A stretch of DNA of 64,000 bases, from NCBI GenBank assembly GCA_047967505.1, contig CM106538.1; one strand, 5' to 3'. This DNA comes from Dipteris shenzhenensis. Taxonomy: Eukaryota; Polypodiophyta; Polypodiopsida; Gleicheniales. Below the pieces are notes generated by a model. The model ran no database searches and was not told the origin of the DNA. It worked only from the letters and a program-made list of their open reading frames with translations. Shown one piece after another: positions 54,991-64,000 of this stretch; positions within the stretch are counted from its first letter, which is position 1, and every line of letters begins with the position of its first letter. The position numbers and the translations under genes were made by a program.

Positions 54991-57396
54991 CTACATGACC
55001 AAGTGATGATAAAAGTTCAAAGCAAGGAGACACGTAGAATAGAGAATGCACACCCCTCAAATACTGTTGTCGATGTTGCAGTAAAAAGATGATCCTACTC
55101 CATGCTATCATCCCTCCCTAAGGACTCATGGGCAAATAAATCTTGCACCCTATCATTGAACACCCCCTCCTCCAGGGCTACTATCACCATCACTCCATGC
55201 ATCCATAATGGTCCCCCCCGAAGATCCCACCTCATATCACTGATGCTTTGCCTCCTGACATGACGAGCATAGAGCAACATATGTGGGTGTGGCACTGCAT
55301 CCTATGTCAAATAGAAAAGGAGCACATATCAAACAATTGAACACCCATAGGTATCTCAATTAACCTCAAAGTTTTAACACTTTCCATGGATGTGGTCACA
55401 TCCCATTCTCTATACTTTAAGATGTGACTGAGTGTAATTTTATGTGCACGACACATGTTCCCTCAACATCGCTCCAACCACATTTCTTGATTGTGGAGAT
55501 GGAGGGATTCATCCTCACTGGAGGTGCTTGTTGAAGATGAGGACATCCTATAAATAATCACAACTCAAAAATTTAGTCCAAAATGTTAGTCAAGCCCTTC
55601 AAATTTGTACCCAAATTATGTGTAGCACTCTTACCGCATCTGTACTGTGAAAATGCATCTATAGGTACGTCTATTACACAATACAAATGCATCTATAGAT
55701 GCATGTTTAGACGTGCTTCTTGGTTTAAAACCTACATCAACAAAAGCTTTTCCTCACTACGCCATGCTTGCTTTCCTCTCACCTTGTTTTTCCATCCCTA
55801 AGATTAGCTCATCTTCAAGCATATATACCTCATCTCCAAGCATACAAGAGAAGAGGGTGAAGAAGGAGGCCACAAGTGAAGAGGGAAAATAAGGTATTGA
55901 GAATAAGGAGAAGAAGCTTTTCATACCTCTATTGAAGATAAGTCTCTTGTCGGTTGCTCTTCTCTCTCAATCTATGATGCTTCTTGTACTTGTGGAAAGA
56001 TGTTTTCTTCAGATTCATCCTCTTTGGCACAAGAAAGAATGTTTTTGGGCACTTTTTTTTAATCTAGAGGTCGTTTAGTCTGTTGTTGTCAGATTTTTAT
56101 CGAGTTTTGGGTGCCAAAGCACATGTAACAGTGCGTCTAACAAAGCATCAAGCTATTTTTGAACTATGTACCTGTGCCTATAGATGTGTTGGTAGCTGTG
56201 GTGACAGTTTGATAAAAAATTTCCCCGTCTCCTATTTCCCTTTTTCTTCTCCTTCTCCTTCCCAATCCATTTTCCCTTCTTCTTTTTTCCCTTTTCCTTC
56301 TCCTTCTCCTTCTCATTCCCTTTTCCTTCTCCTTCTCTCTCATCCCCCTTCTCATTTTTTAATTTTCCTATACTCATTCCGTCTTCTCCTCCTTCTCTTT
56401 CTCTTCTCTTTCTTGATCCTTTCTTCTCCTTTCCCTCGGGAGGTGCACTACTAAGAAATCCTAGGTATCATGTGCATTCAAGGTGTCTTTGAAACATCCC
56501 TCAACTAAAATTTTTGCTCCAATAAAACTACCCCTCTTTAGTTATGAACTAAGGGATTTTTTTCTAAAGTTGAAATTTAAAACCCCTCTTGTTATTTTAA
56601 TCGTATTAAAATTTTCTCAAAAGTGGGATTAAAATACCCCTCTTTTTTAATGTGTGTGGTACACTAAAATCTTTGGAGGTGAAGCCCCCGTGTCCTTTCC
56701 CTTGCATGCATAATTAATGCATGTATAAGTTGAATTTTCAATGCATTGAGATGGGGTAGGTTGTATGCATTGTTCTTTCCTTCTAATTGATGGTCATGAA
56801 TATGCATATGCATGTGTATTGGGGTAGAGCATGCTTTTTTATGCTTTTGGAAAGAGGTATGCATGATGGAAATAAGGGATTGCATGAGGGAAATAGGGGA
56901 AGCATGAAGGAAATTGGGATAAAGCATGCTTCTTCCTCTTATTCTCTTCCTCCCTTTATTTCTTCTCTTCTTTCTTTCTTCTCTTTTCTTCTATGCTCTT
57001 CTTCTCTTCTTGTCTTTTCTCTCTTCTTCTCCTAATCCCTTCCTTTATTTTCTTCTTTCTCCTCTTCTATTCTTTTCTGTTCTTCTTTTTTCTCTTATTA
57101 CTCTGATTCTCTTCTCTTTTCTCTTCTTTTATATCTTCTTCTTTCTCTTATTACTCCTAGTTTGTATGCTCTACTCATTACTTGCCTTATTCTATGTGTC
57201 TGTGTATTTCTAGTTCATCATGTGGCGAGGAAGCTCTTCAAGAGGTTTTCCTGATCCTCAAGATGCATTTTCACAGCAATTATATAATATATTGGGGCAC
57301 ACTCCCACTCCATAGGAGTTATATACATACACACCCATACAACTTGAGGTCACCCAAGGGGTCACTCCTTTAGAGTAGAGACAACCCAATAGAAGT
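54991..57396. other. Non-coding stretch with pyrimidine tracts
   Basis: TTCTCCTTCTCCTT tracts occur at 56,225-56,440 and 56,935-57,170. A repeated GCATCTATAG.TG block lies near 55,650-55,700. No supported gene on either strand; open frames across the tracts are compositional. Confidence 0.4.
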
Positions 57397-57540
57397 CAGA
57401 GCCGCCAACCCTTTCTCGTGCAGTTAGGATCCCCTTCTAGGTCACAGAGCCGCCAACCTACTCTTGTGCAGCCAGGAGCCTTTTACAAATTGCAGAGCTA
57501 TGTGCCTACTCTTGTGTAGTCGGGAGCCCCTTTTGCAGAG
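57397..57540. repeat. 48-bp tandem repeat, three units
   Basis: CAGAGCCGCCAACC starts at 57,397, 57,445 and (diverged, CAGAGCTATGTGCC) 57,493. Each unit has CTCTTGTGCAG..AGGAGCCC. Period is exactly 48 bp, so any reading frame through it is preserved, but the frames contain stops. Confidence 0.75.
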
Positions 57541-58224
57541 GTGAGTGTCCATCACAGTAGCTCATCACAATGTAGCAGCAGGCGTAGTAGCAAGGAGAGT
57601 AGCCACACAAGATGCATGGCATAGTGCTTTGGGGGTGGGGATGATTCAGATGCAGATGTGGGAGAGGGTGATGGTATGATATACTATGATATCACTAAGA
57701 TGGGTAGCATCTTGCAAGATTCATGAAGGAAGGAAGTCATGTCATTCATGCACTCTATAGTTCATAAGCACTACTACACACAGGCCTTATTTTGATGGTT
57801 AAGTGTCGACGTTTAGTGTGTGTGGTGTGCTAATCATCGGTACATAAGGTGGGCTTAAAACGGTTGGTATATAGCGACTAAAGGTCACTATACACCAAAT
57901 TTTTACAAAGGTCGCTATATAATGACCTTTATAAAATGTTGGTATATAGCAATGTTTCTAAGACTTGTAAATGTTGGGTATATAGTGACATTTTTAGACT
58001 TGTAAAATGTCGTTATATTATGACTCGGAGACACTTTCCTATAGCGACGTTTTACAGAGAGTATTTTTTCCCATATCGACCTTTAAAGATAGTTTTTGCC
58101 AATGACAAAAAAAGATCTTTTCATACATTTTTGATCCTTTGAATGAATAAAAGTACAAGAGCATGTACATCAAGTTTAAAGCTGAACATATATTCATCGT
58201 GTCCAATTTTGAGATGAAAAAAAT

Positions 58225-58930
58225 CAATGAAGAGCATTTACATCAACGGCTTCATCCTGAGCCAACTCTAGCATGCCAAACAAATCTATCTCCAACTCTA
58301 TACCAAGTTGATCTCCTATATCATCATCATACATCCACCTAAGACTTGGTGTTCTTCAATAAAGTCGAGTGATTCTTGATGATCATCATCTTCTTCCTCA
58401 ATATCATGATCTCCATCTTCCTCTCGTATGATGTCATTATGTGCATCTTCCCCTTGGCTCATATTGTGATCTTCATCTTCTTTGCTAGATCAATTTGGAT
58501 CAAGTGGATTTGGCATTGGTAGTGGCATCTCCATATCTACATCTCTATCTTCAAAAATTTGCTTACTTCGTGGTGCAACTTGGATCACATACCACCATCT
58601 TAGATCAAAAACGATCCGAATGAAAAACCACCTATATTGAAGATGGTGCCAAATGCCATCAATTATATGAATTTATGCTTAAGTACATGTACCAATTGAT
58701 CTTTAAAAATGAAAGCTTTGATTAATTAAATCATTAGTATGCACTGCTCACAATGGTTAGGAAGAACAAAAGTATCACTTTCATTGGTCCAAAGTTTGGT
58801 GGTCTATTGCAAACAAACCACTACTGTCTTTCCTCACTGTCACATGGGGACCGTTGTAAATAGTTCTAAACCATTTTACATCAAGATTGAAATTACTAAA
58901 TCTTATGAAATAAATTTCATAGATTCCATA
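58225..58930 (-). pseudogene. TNP2 C-terminal fragment (DUF4216 tail and acidic end)
   Basis: This is an inverted, closely similar copy of 28,950-29,662. It has the DUF4216 tail (VKWF region, now altered), the PRWWYVIQVAP-like exon start (here LRWWYVIQVAP), and the acidic D/E-rich C-terminus with HNMSQGEDAHND. Where the 29-kb copy has TGA after QVAP this one has an Arg codon. It has its own lesions (a stop near 58,485; a one-base loss at the exon-4 donor near 58,745). Homology stops abruptly at about 58,930, inside DUF4216, where the pyrimidine-rich minisatellite begins. Confidence 0.8.
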
Positions 58931-58984
58931 CCCACCATTGTCAGCATCTTCTCTTCGCTTCTTTTTCCCTCTCTTTTCCCCTCT

Positions 58985-59790
58985 CTTTCATCCTTGTTTC
59001 TCTCTTTTCATAAGCATATGCTAAAGTAGATGCGTATGCTTATGCATGAGCATATTCTCATATGCTTATGCTTATGCATGCACATATGCTCATATGCTCA
59101 TGCATAAGCATAAGCATATGCTTTCTCTCTTTTTCGCTTTTTCCCCTCTCTTTTTTTCTCTCTTTTCTTCTTTTCCCCTCTCTTTTCTCCTTCTCTTTTT
59201 CTCTCTTTCAATCTCTTCCTTCTCTTCTTTTTCCCTCTCTTTTCCCCTCTCTTTCATCCTCTTTTCTCTCTTTTCATAAGCATATGCATTTGCGTATGCT
59301 TATGCTCATATGCTTTCTCTGTTTTTCTGCTTTTTTCTTCTCTCTTCCTCTCTTTCAATCACTTCCTTCTCTTCTTTTTCCCTCTTTTTTCCCCTCTCTT
59401 TCATCCTCTTTTCTCTCTTTTCATAAGCATATGCATTTGCATATGCTTATGCTCATATGCTTATTCTTATGCATTAGCATATGCTCATACGCTCATGCAT
59501 AAGCATAAGCATATGCTTTCTTTTTCTCTTTTTCCCCTCTCTTTTTTCCTCTCTTCTCTTCTTTTTCCCTTTTTTTTTTTCCTTCTCTTTTCCCCCCTTC
59601 ATTCCTCTTCTTTTTCCCTCTCTTTTCCCCTCTCTTTCATCCTCGTTTCTCTCTTTTCATAAGCATATGCATTTGCGTATGCTTATGCTTATGCTATGCT
59701 CATGCATAAGCATAAGCATATGCTTTCTCTCTTTTTCTGCTCTTTTCTTCTTTTCCCCTCTCTTTTTTCTTCTCTCTTCCTTCTCTTCTT
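58985..59790. repeat. Minisatellite of CATAAGCATATGC and TTTCCCTCTC blocks
   Basis: Alternates a palindrome-rich block (CATAAGCATATGCATTTGCGTATGCTTATG and variants near 59,005, 59,045, 59,273, 59,422 and 59,655) with T/C-rich blocks (TTTTTCCCTCTCTTTTCCCC, TTTCATCCTCTTTTCTCTC). About four units of 150-230 bp. It fills the gap where transposase sequence was lost in the CACTA derivative. Confidence 0.75.
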
Positions 59791-59796
59791 GTTCCC

Positions 59797-60517
59797 ATGC
59801 TCCACTCTCGTGTAACTACGTGGGAACCGGCTAACTCTACTTGTAAGCCCCCCATATGAGGAGAAGGCATTTGAGTAGCTCAGTTATCCGGTAGGTCCTG
59901 GTTTGGACACCAAATGGGGGCCATGTGTGGTCTGATGGCTAGATGGATTTAGATAGAGTTGGCACACTGCCAACTAGGCTACATGCAAGTGTGGGAAGGC
60001 ATCCCATGACTGACCGCACTGGGGGTAGACGGAGCATTTCTCAAGGCAGCCCACTCTGGGGTTGCGGGGCTTGTTTGGAGCCCCAGATGATCTCGGATGG
60101 CTTCGGGCCAAATGGCGAGCGTAGGTTAGTTGCTCTATTCTACGCCACAATTCTATGGTGTGGTCAGTGGCCTATTTCAAGACTGACCTCTAGTCGGCCA
60201 TTTTGGGCCGACTGGGTCAGTCTCCCAATTGCGTCTAATCGACTACGACTGGTGGCTATATAAGAGCAAGCTCATGAAGCCCATCATCATCACTGGCTAT
60301 AGCAACCATGATTCCTTAGAATCTAGCCTCCGTCCTCCACTGTTTCCAGCACACCATCGAAGCTTTTGACATAGGAGTGCACAGCTAGGAGGCAGCGCCA
60401 TCTATTGTATCAGTTTTATAGTAATCAAATTTTCGATTCTCCATACTATCTGTTTCTCTCTCGTGCATACAAGATCTTGTTATCTGTTGAGCACAGATGT
60501 TGTATTGTTTTCTTACA
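59797..60517 (+). repeat. Solo LTR of the 38.6-kb Copia family
   Basis: Matches the 3' LTR at 44,684-45,416 from ATGCTCCACTCTCGTGTAAC to TGTTTTCTTACA. The first about 13 bases (TGTTAGATATTA) are missing. It includes the about 130-bp segment absent from the 5' LTR at 38,650. No internal retrotransposon sequence adjoins, so it arose by LTR recombination or truncation inside the CACTA derivative. Confidence 0.85.
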
Positions 60518-61030
60518 CCTAGAGGATCAAAAGGAAAGTACCTTGAATAGTAATGCAGAGTAGTAGACCTCCTCCACTATTTTGGCACGGTTGGAGAATG
60601 TCTCTTTTGGACACAGATTTTGCTTAAGCATACTTTTGGAGACATATTTTGCGCTCTCTTTTTGTACATGAGAACTCTTGTTTAACAATAGTATTTTTTG
60701 TAATATTTTTTATATTTGAAAACCTTCTTGGATTCCACTTGTCTTTCATGAATATTTTTCCTTCCAAAATTGGCTTTTCATAATTTTCTTAAGTAAATAA
60801 TTGTCCTTTCATAATTTTCCTTTTTGCTTGATGTCCTTTCATAATTTTGTTAAGTAATCAATTGTCATTTCATAGTTTTATTAAATTGAATTTGATTTTG
60901 AATTTCATAATTGTCTTTCTGCTTCTTACCCACTCTTGTGTTTGTTTTTATTTTCCTATTTGTGTTTGCATTTGTCCAATCCCCCCAAATTAGACAAAGC
61001 ATGATCCCATGTCTAATTAGACAAAGCATG
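60518..61030. other. AT-rich stretch inside the CACTA derivative
   Basis: Repeats of CTTTCATAATTTT.TTAAGTAA (60,755-60,880) occur. No coding signal. Confidence 0.4.
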
Positions 61031-61036
61031 ATCCCT

Positions 61037-61690
61037 ATGGAGACTAGATGGGCAGACAAAGCTGAGTGGAATTTTTTGAAGAAGGAGTATACAGACCAAC
61101 CCCAAAATTTTGATAGTCAGAGGAGGGCTAGGAGGGGATGGCTGGACACCATAGGTGCTTCGCACTTTGGTGCAAGAAGACAGTTGGCGTTCAAGGCATG
61201 GGTGGTAAGTCTACTTCTTCTCATTTAATTTATTGTTCTATTTGTTTTATTACATATTGCATGCACTTTATCTAGCTCTCATAAATTGGGCCCATGGCAA
61301 GCTGCGATGGGTTGCCTTCCCAGACACAAAGAGATGAGATGCGTATTTCACATAGAAGCGAAGCCGTGGTTTATTGAGATGGAGGCACTGGGAGTGACAA
61401 TCGATTGGGCTAAGGTGGCTGCTCGTTGGTATAAGTCTACTCCTACTTGTAATCTTACCTTTTAAATTATTTTATTCTTTAAGTTCCAATCTAATTTCCA
61501 ATTAATATGGTTTCATTAATAGGGTGCAAGCTCGAACGTCCCATCAGCAGAGGTGAGTGGTGATGATGAGGAGGCAACTCTTGAGGGATTTGGCTTACAT
61601 GGCTTTGATGAGGGCCAGGGATCAAGCCAACACGACCACAATGACGATGATGATGATGACGATTCAGATGAGCAGCAGCAGTAGTAGTAG
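61037..61690 (+). CDS. Possible small spliced gene with acidic C-terminus
   Basis: Exon 1 from ATG 61,037 (METRWADKAEWNFLKKEY..., ending ..AFKAWV at a consensus donor GTAAGT, 61,205). A second open block lies at about 61,276-61,445 (LGPWQAAMGCLPRHKEMRC, WFIEMEALGVTIDWAKVAARWY, then GTAATC). A third lies at about 61,524-61,690 (SSNVPSAEVSGDDEEATLEGFG... then a run of Asp, QQQ, stop), after an ATTAATAG acceptor. Phases between exons 1 and 2 do not fit perfectly, so the model is tentative. No domain recognised. It runs opposite to the transposase fragment, near the element's 5' end. It could be an accessory (TnpA-like) or captured gene. Confidence 0.35.
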
Positions 61691-62234
61691 TATTAGTAGT
61701 AGTTTGTATATACTTTGGCATGTATATGCTTTTGGATGTTGGCTCATTTGAGTGATTTTGTATCACCCTTTTCAAAAGGAAATTTATTAACAAACAAGGT
61801 TGTATATACTTTGGCATGTATATGCTTCTGTCTCTTGGCTCATTTGAGCAATTTTTTATCACCCCTTTCACAAGGGAAATTTTGTAACAAACAAGGTTTG
61901 ACAATTTTATCTTGCCTGTGTGCTTGTAAACATTCTTTCGTAATGTAAAAACAAAAAATATTAGTGGGGCAAAACAGGGCTTGATGTGGTCCTGTTTAGC
62001 CCCACTAATGTTTTTTTTAAAGTTCTATTAAGGGTTGCTATATAGCGATGCTTTACTAGTGTCGCTATATAGCGACGTTTACCAGAGTCGCTATATAGCA
62101 ATGCTTATACAGCGACATTTCTTCTTTGATGTTAATAGTGATGTAAATAGTGACTATTGCACCTGTTTCAAAAAAAACTTTTTAGTGTAAAAAAGGTCGG
62201 TATTCTCATCGAAAATGACCTGTGCCTTGTAGTG

Positions 62235-62486
62235 AATATCTAAAGAGATTGGCTATAGATACCATCAAGAGTCTCCGCACAAGGTATCCCAATCCAAATC
62301 ACCTTGAGTTCACTAATGAGAGTGCTCTCAACGGAAGCAAGAACGGAAGAAGGAGAGAGAGAGACAGAGAGCCACACAAGTTTTGGTGGGTGCAGAACAC
62401 CCTAATCTTCTTTTTCATTCATTTATATATGTGTTTGAGTATTGTACATAACCGGGGTAAAGGCACAGTGACCTTTAACCCCCACA
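62235..62486 (-). repeat. Partial 3' LTR of the right-edge Copia
   Basis: Read on minus, the LTR begins TGTGGGGGTTAAAGG at 62,486 directly after the polypurine tract. It has a TATATAAATGAATG promoter-like motif (62,430-62,417) and continues toward the CACTA end at 62,234. The LTR end is not definable. The CACTA element may have inserted near or in it, but no LTR sequence is seen left of 57,769. Confidence 0.5.
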
Positions 62487-63351
62487 ACCTCCCACTTAAA
62501 GGAAAATGTGCCTTTAAGGGAGAACAACCAGTGAGCATACTATCCAATGCCCATCAATACACGACAATACTCAAATCGCTGACTAGGTAGACTCTTTGTC
62601 AGCATATCTGCAGGGTTATCATCTGTATGAACCTTGACAAGCTCTATGCACTTGTCCTCAAGTACCTCCCTGATGAAATGGTACCTGACCTCAATGTGTT
62701 TGGTCTTTGCATGAAAGACTGGATTTCGTGCTAGCTGAATAGCACTCATGGAATCACTATGCAATGTCGGTACACCTGTATGAATCCCCAAATCTCCCAC
62801 TAGCCAATCAAGCCATATAGCCTCCTTGCAACCCTCTGTGGCTGCAACATACTCAGCCTCTGTGGTAGACACACCACCCTAATCTTCTTTTTCATTCATT
62901 TATATATGTGTTTGAGTATTGTACATAACCGGGGTAAAGGCACAGTGACCTTTAACCCCCACAACCTCCCACTTAAAGGACAATGTGCCTTTAAGGGAGA
63001 ACAACCAGTGAGCATACTATCCAATGCCCATCAATACACGACAATACTCAAACCGCTGACTAGGTAGACTCTTCGTCAGCATATCTACAGGGTTATCATC
63101 TGTATGAACCTTGACAAGCTCTATGCACTTGTCCTCAAGTACCTCCCTGATGAAATGGTACCTGACCTCAATGTGTTTGGTCTTTGCATGAAAGACCGGA
63201 TTTCATGCTAGCTGAATAGCACTCATGGAATCACTATGCAATGTCGGTACACCTGTATGAATCCCCAAATCTCCCACTAGCCGATCAAGCCATATAGCCT
63301 CCTTGCAACCCTCTGTGGCTGCAACATACTCAGCCTCTGTGGTAGACAAAG
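62398..63351. repeat. 477-bp tandem duplication in a Copia 3' end
   Basis: Unit A 62,398-62,874 and unit B 62,875-63,351 are nearly identical with an exact 477-bp offset (e.g. CACCCTAATCTTC at 62,398 and 62,875; GCATACTATCC at 62,535 and 63,012). Each unit holds the RNase H tail, the polypurine tract (read on minus: TTTAAGTGGGAGG) and the first about 90 bp of the LTR. 477 is a multiple of 3, but unit B has a TGA (63,203-63,205) where unit A has CGA. Confidence 0.9.
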
Positions 63352-63999
63352 CAACGCACTTCTGTGTGTGAGACATCCACGACACTGCACCACCTGCAAA
63401 GGTGAACACATAACCAGAAGTGGATCTCCTACTATCCACATGCCCTGCATAGTCTGAATTTGTGTACCCAAGTACACGCATGTCTCCTTTACCAAAGCAA
63501 ATGCACATCTCCTTGGTACCCTTCATGTACCTCATGATGCACTTAACTGCCTCCCAATGCCTCTTTCCTGGATTAGCCATATACCGGCTAACAACTCCCA
63601 CTACAAATGCAATGTCTGGTCTAGTAGCTATCATAGCATACATAAGACTCCCAACTGCTGATGCATAAGGAGCCTTGGCCATCATGGCCCTCTCCTCCTC
63701 TGATTTGGGACTATCTGTATGACTCAGTTTCACATATGGAGGCAATGGAGTACTCACTGCCTTCTCCCCCTCCATATTGAAATGCTGTAATACTTTTGTA
63801 ACATACTCTTTTTGTGAAAGCCAAAGGAGTTTCCTACTCCGATCACGCGTGATGCGCATACCAAGAATATGACCTGCAAATCCCAAATCCTTCATATCAA
63901 AGGCCTCATGCAACTTGGCCTTTAATGCATCTAGCTCATAAGTATTCTTGCTAGCCAATAGCATATCATCCACATATAGTGCCAGGATTATCAGGCTAC
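62540..63999 (-). pseudogene. Copia RT/RNase H (5' part beyond window)
   Basis: Minus-strand frame entering from the right edge: LALYVDDMLLASKN with the RT catalytic YVDD (about 63,970), KDLGFAGHILGMRI, LWLSQKEYVTKVL, the ARPDIAF block and HWEAVKCIMRYMKGT. RNase H follows: SDYAGHVDSRRSTSGYVFTFAGGAVSWMS and ALSTTEAEYVAATEGCKEAIWL, with stop TGA at 63,203. The same RNase H end is repeated intact in unit A (SMSAIQLARNPVFHAKTKHIE to VLMGIG, ending 62,540). Apart from the stop, the frame is open for 256 codons, making this the best-preserved polymerase in the window. It is a different family from the 38.6-kb element. Confidence 0.9.
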
Positions 64000-64000
64000 T

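Larger units (their letters stand above)
57769..62234 (-). mobile_element. CACTA (En/Spm) deletion derivative with both termini
   Basis: The left end CACTACTACACACAGG (57,769) and right end, complement CACTACAAGGCACAGG (62,234), are imperfect inverted termini starting with CACTA. Subterminal motifs cluster at both ends: TATAGYGAC-type words at 57,870-58,050, and the perfect palindrome GTCGCTATATAGCGAC near 62,073. Flanking triplets are AAG and AAT, a duplication with one mismatch. The element is 4,466 bp. Its transposase 3' end lies next to the left terminus on the minus strand, so the element points leftward. The transposase core is replaced by a minisatellite and a solo LTR, making it non-autonomous. 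Confidence 0.8.

Noticed and set aside
62262-62290. Possible primer binding site (minus: TGGTATCTATAGCC) after the partial LTR
   Set aside because: Only partly matches the tRNA-Met site and would need a second element downstream; the LTR end is undefined, so not called.

Overview
The window looks like nuclear DNA of a land plant. It holds plant Ty1/copia and Ty3/gypsy retrotransposons with tRNA-Met-type primer sites, CACTA (En/Spm) transposon ends, a LINE scrap and a roughly 182-bp satellite. It is AT-rich apart from one extremely C-rich stretch. I recognise no ordinary host housekeeping gene, tRNA or rRNA; nearly everything is a mobile element, a decayed gene or a tandem repeat. The species cannot be fixed from the window alone.

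Layout. 1-10.7 kb: a minus-strand gene region whose 3' exons encode a Ulp1-like (C48) cysteine protease domain, with an exon of a second, tandem paralogous copy at the left edge. Upstream lie two similar TATA-plus-leader-exon modules (about 7.7 and 10.5 kb), each ending in the same splice donor. Long polypyrimidine arrays (6.3-7.4 and 8.2-10.3 kb) lie in the predicted introns. 11.2-22.8 kb: a nucleosome-length satellite, divergent at its left end and then organised as a trimeric higher-order repeat of about 546 bp (about 19 units). 22.9-26.3 kb: a plus-strand, frameshifted gene resembling DUF7869 (DDE-like) proteins. 27.6-30.06 kb: the 3' half of a CACTA TNP2-type transposase gene with legible exons, ending in a CACTA terminus.

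30-46 kb is nested retrotransposon debris: LTR fragments of a TGTTAGATAT family, a gag-only element (34,986-37,854), and a near full-length Copia (38,650-45,416) whose RNase H region is split by a 1.28-kb non-autonomous Copia with a perfect CTTGG duplication. A Ty3/gypsy integrase remnant flanks it. 46-57 kb is mostly decayed or repetitive, with a MITE-like hairpin, a coiled-coil/C4HC3 zinc-finger pseudogene, a purine-rich array and a second gag-type LTR. 57,769-62,234 is a CACTA derivative with both ends, holding an inverted TNP2 3' fragment, a minisatellite, a solo LTR and a small possible spliced gene. The right edge is a minus-strand Copia RT/RNase H with a 477-bp tandem duplication.

How parts relate: the Ulp1-like gene (minus) and the DDE-like gene (plus) face away from each other on either side of the satellite. 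They could be the two halves of one large transposon or unrelated insertions; no shared termini are visible. Many premature stops are C-to-T type changes (CAG to TAG, CGA to TGA, TGG to TAG), consistent with decay of methylated transposons. Exon boundaries and reading frames below were worked out by eye.
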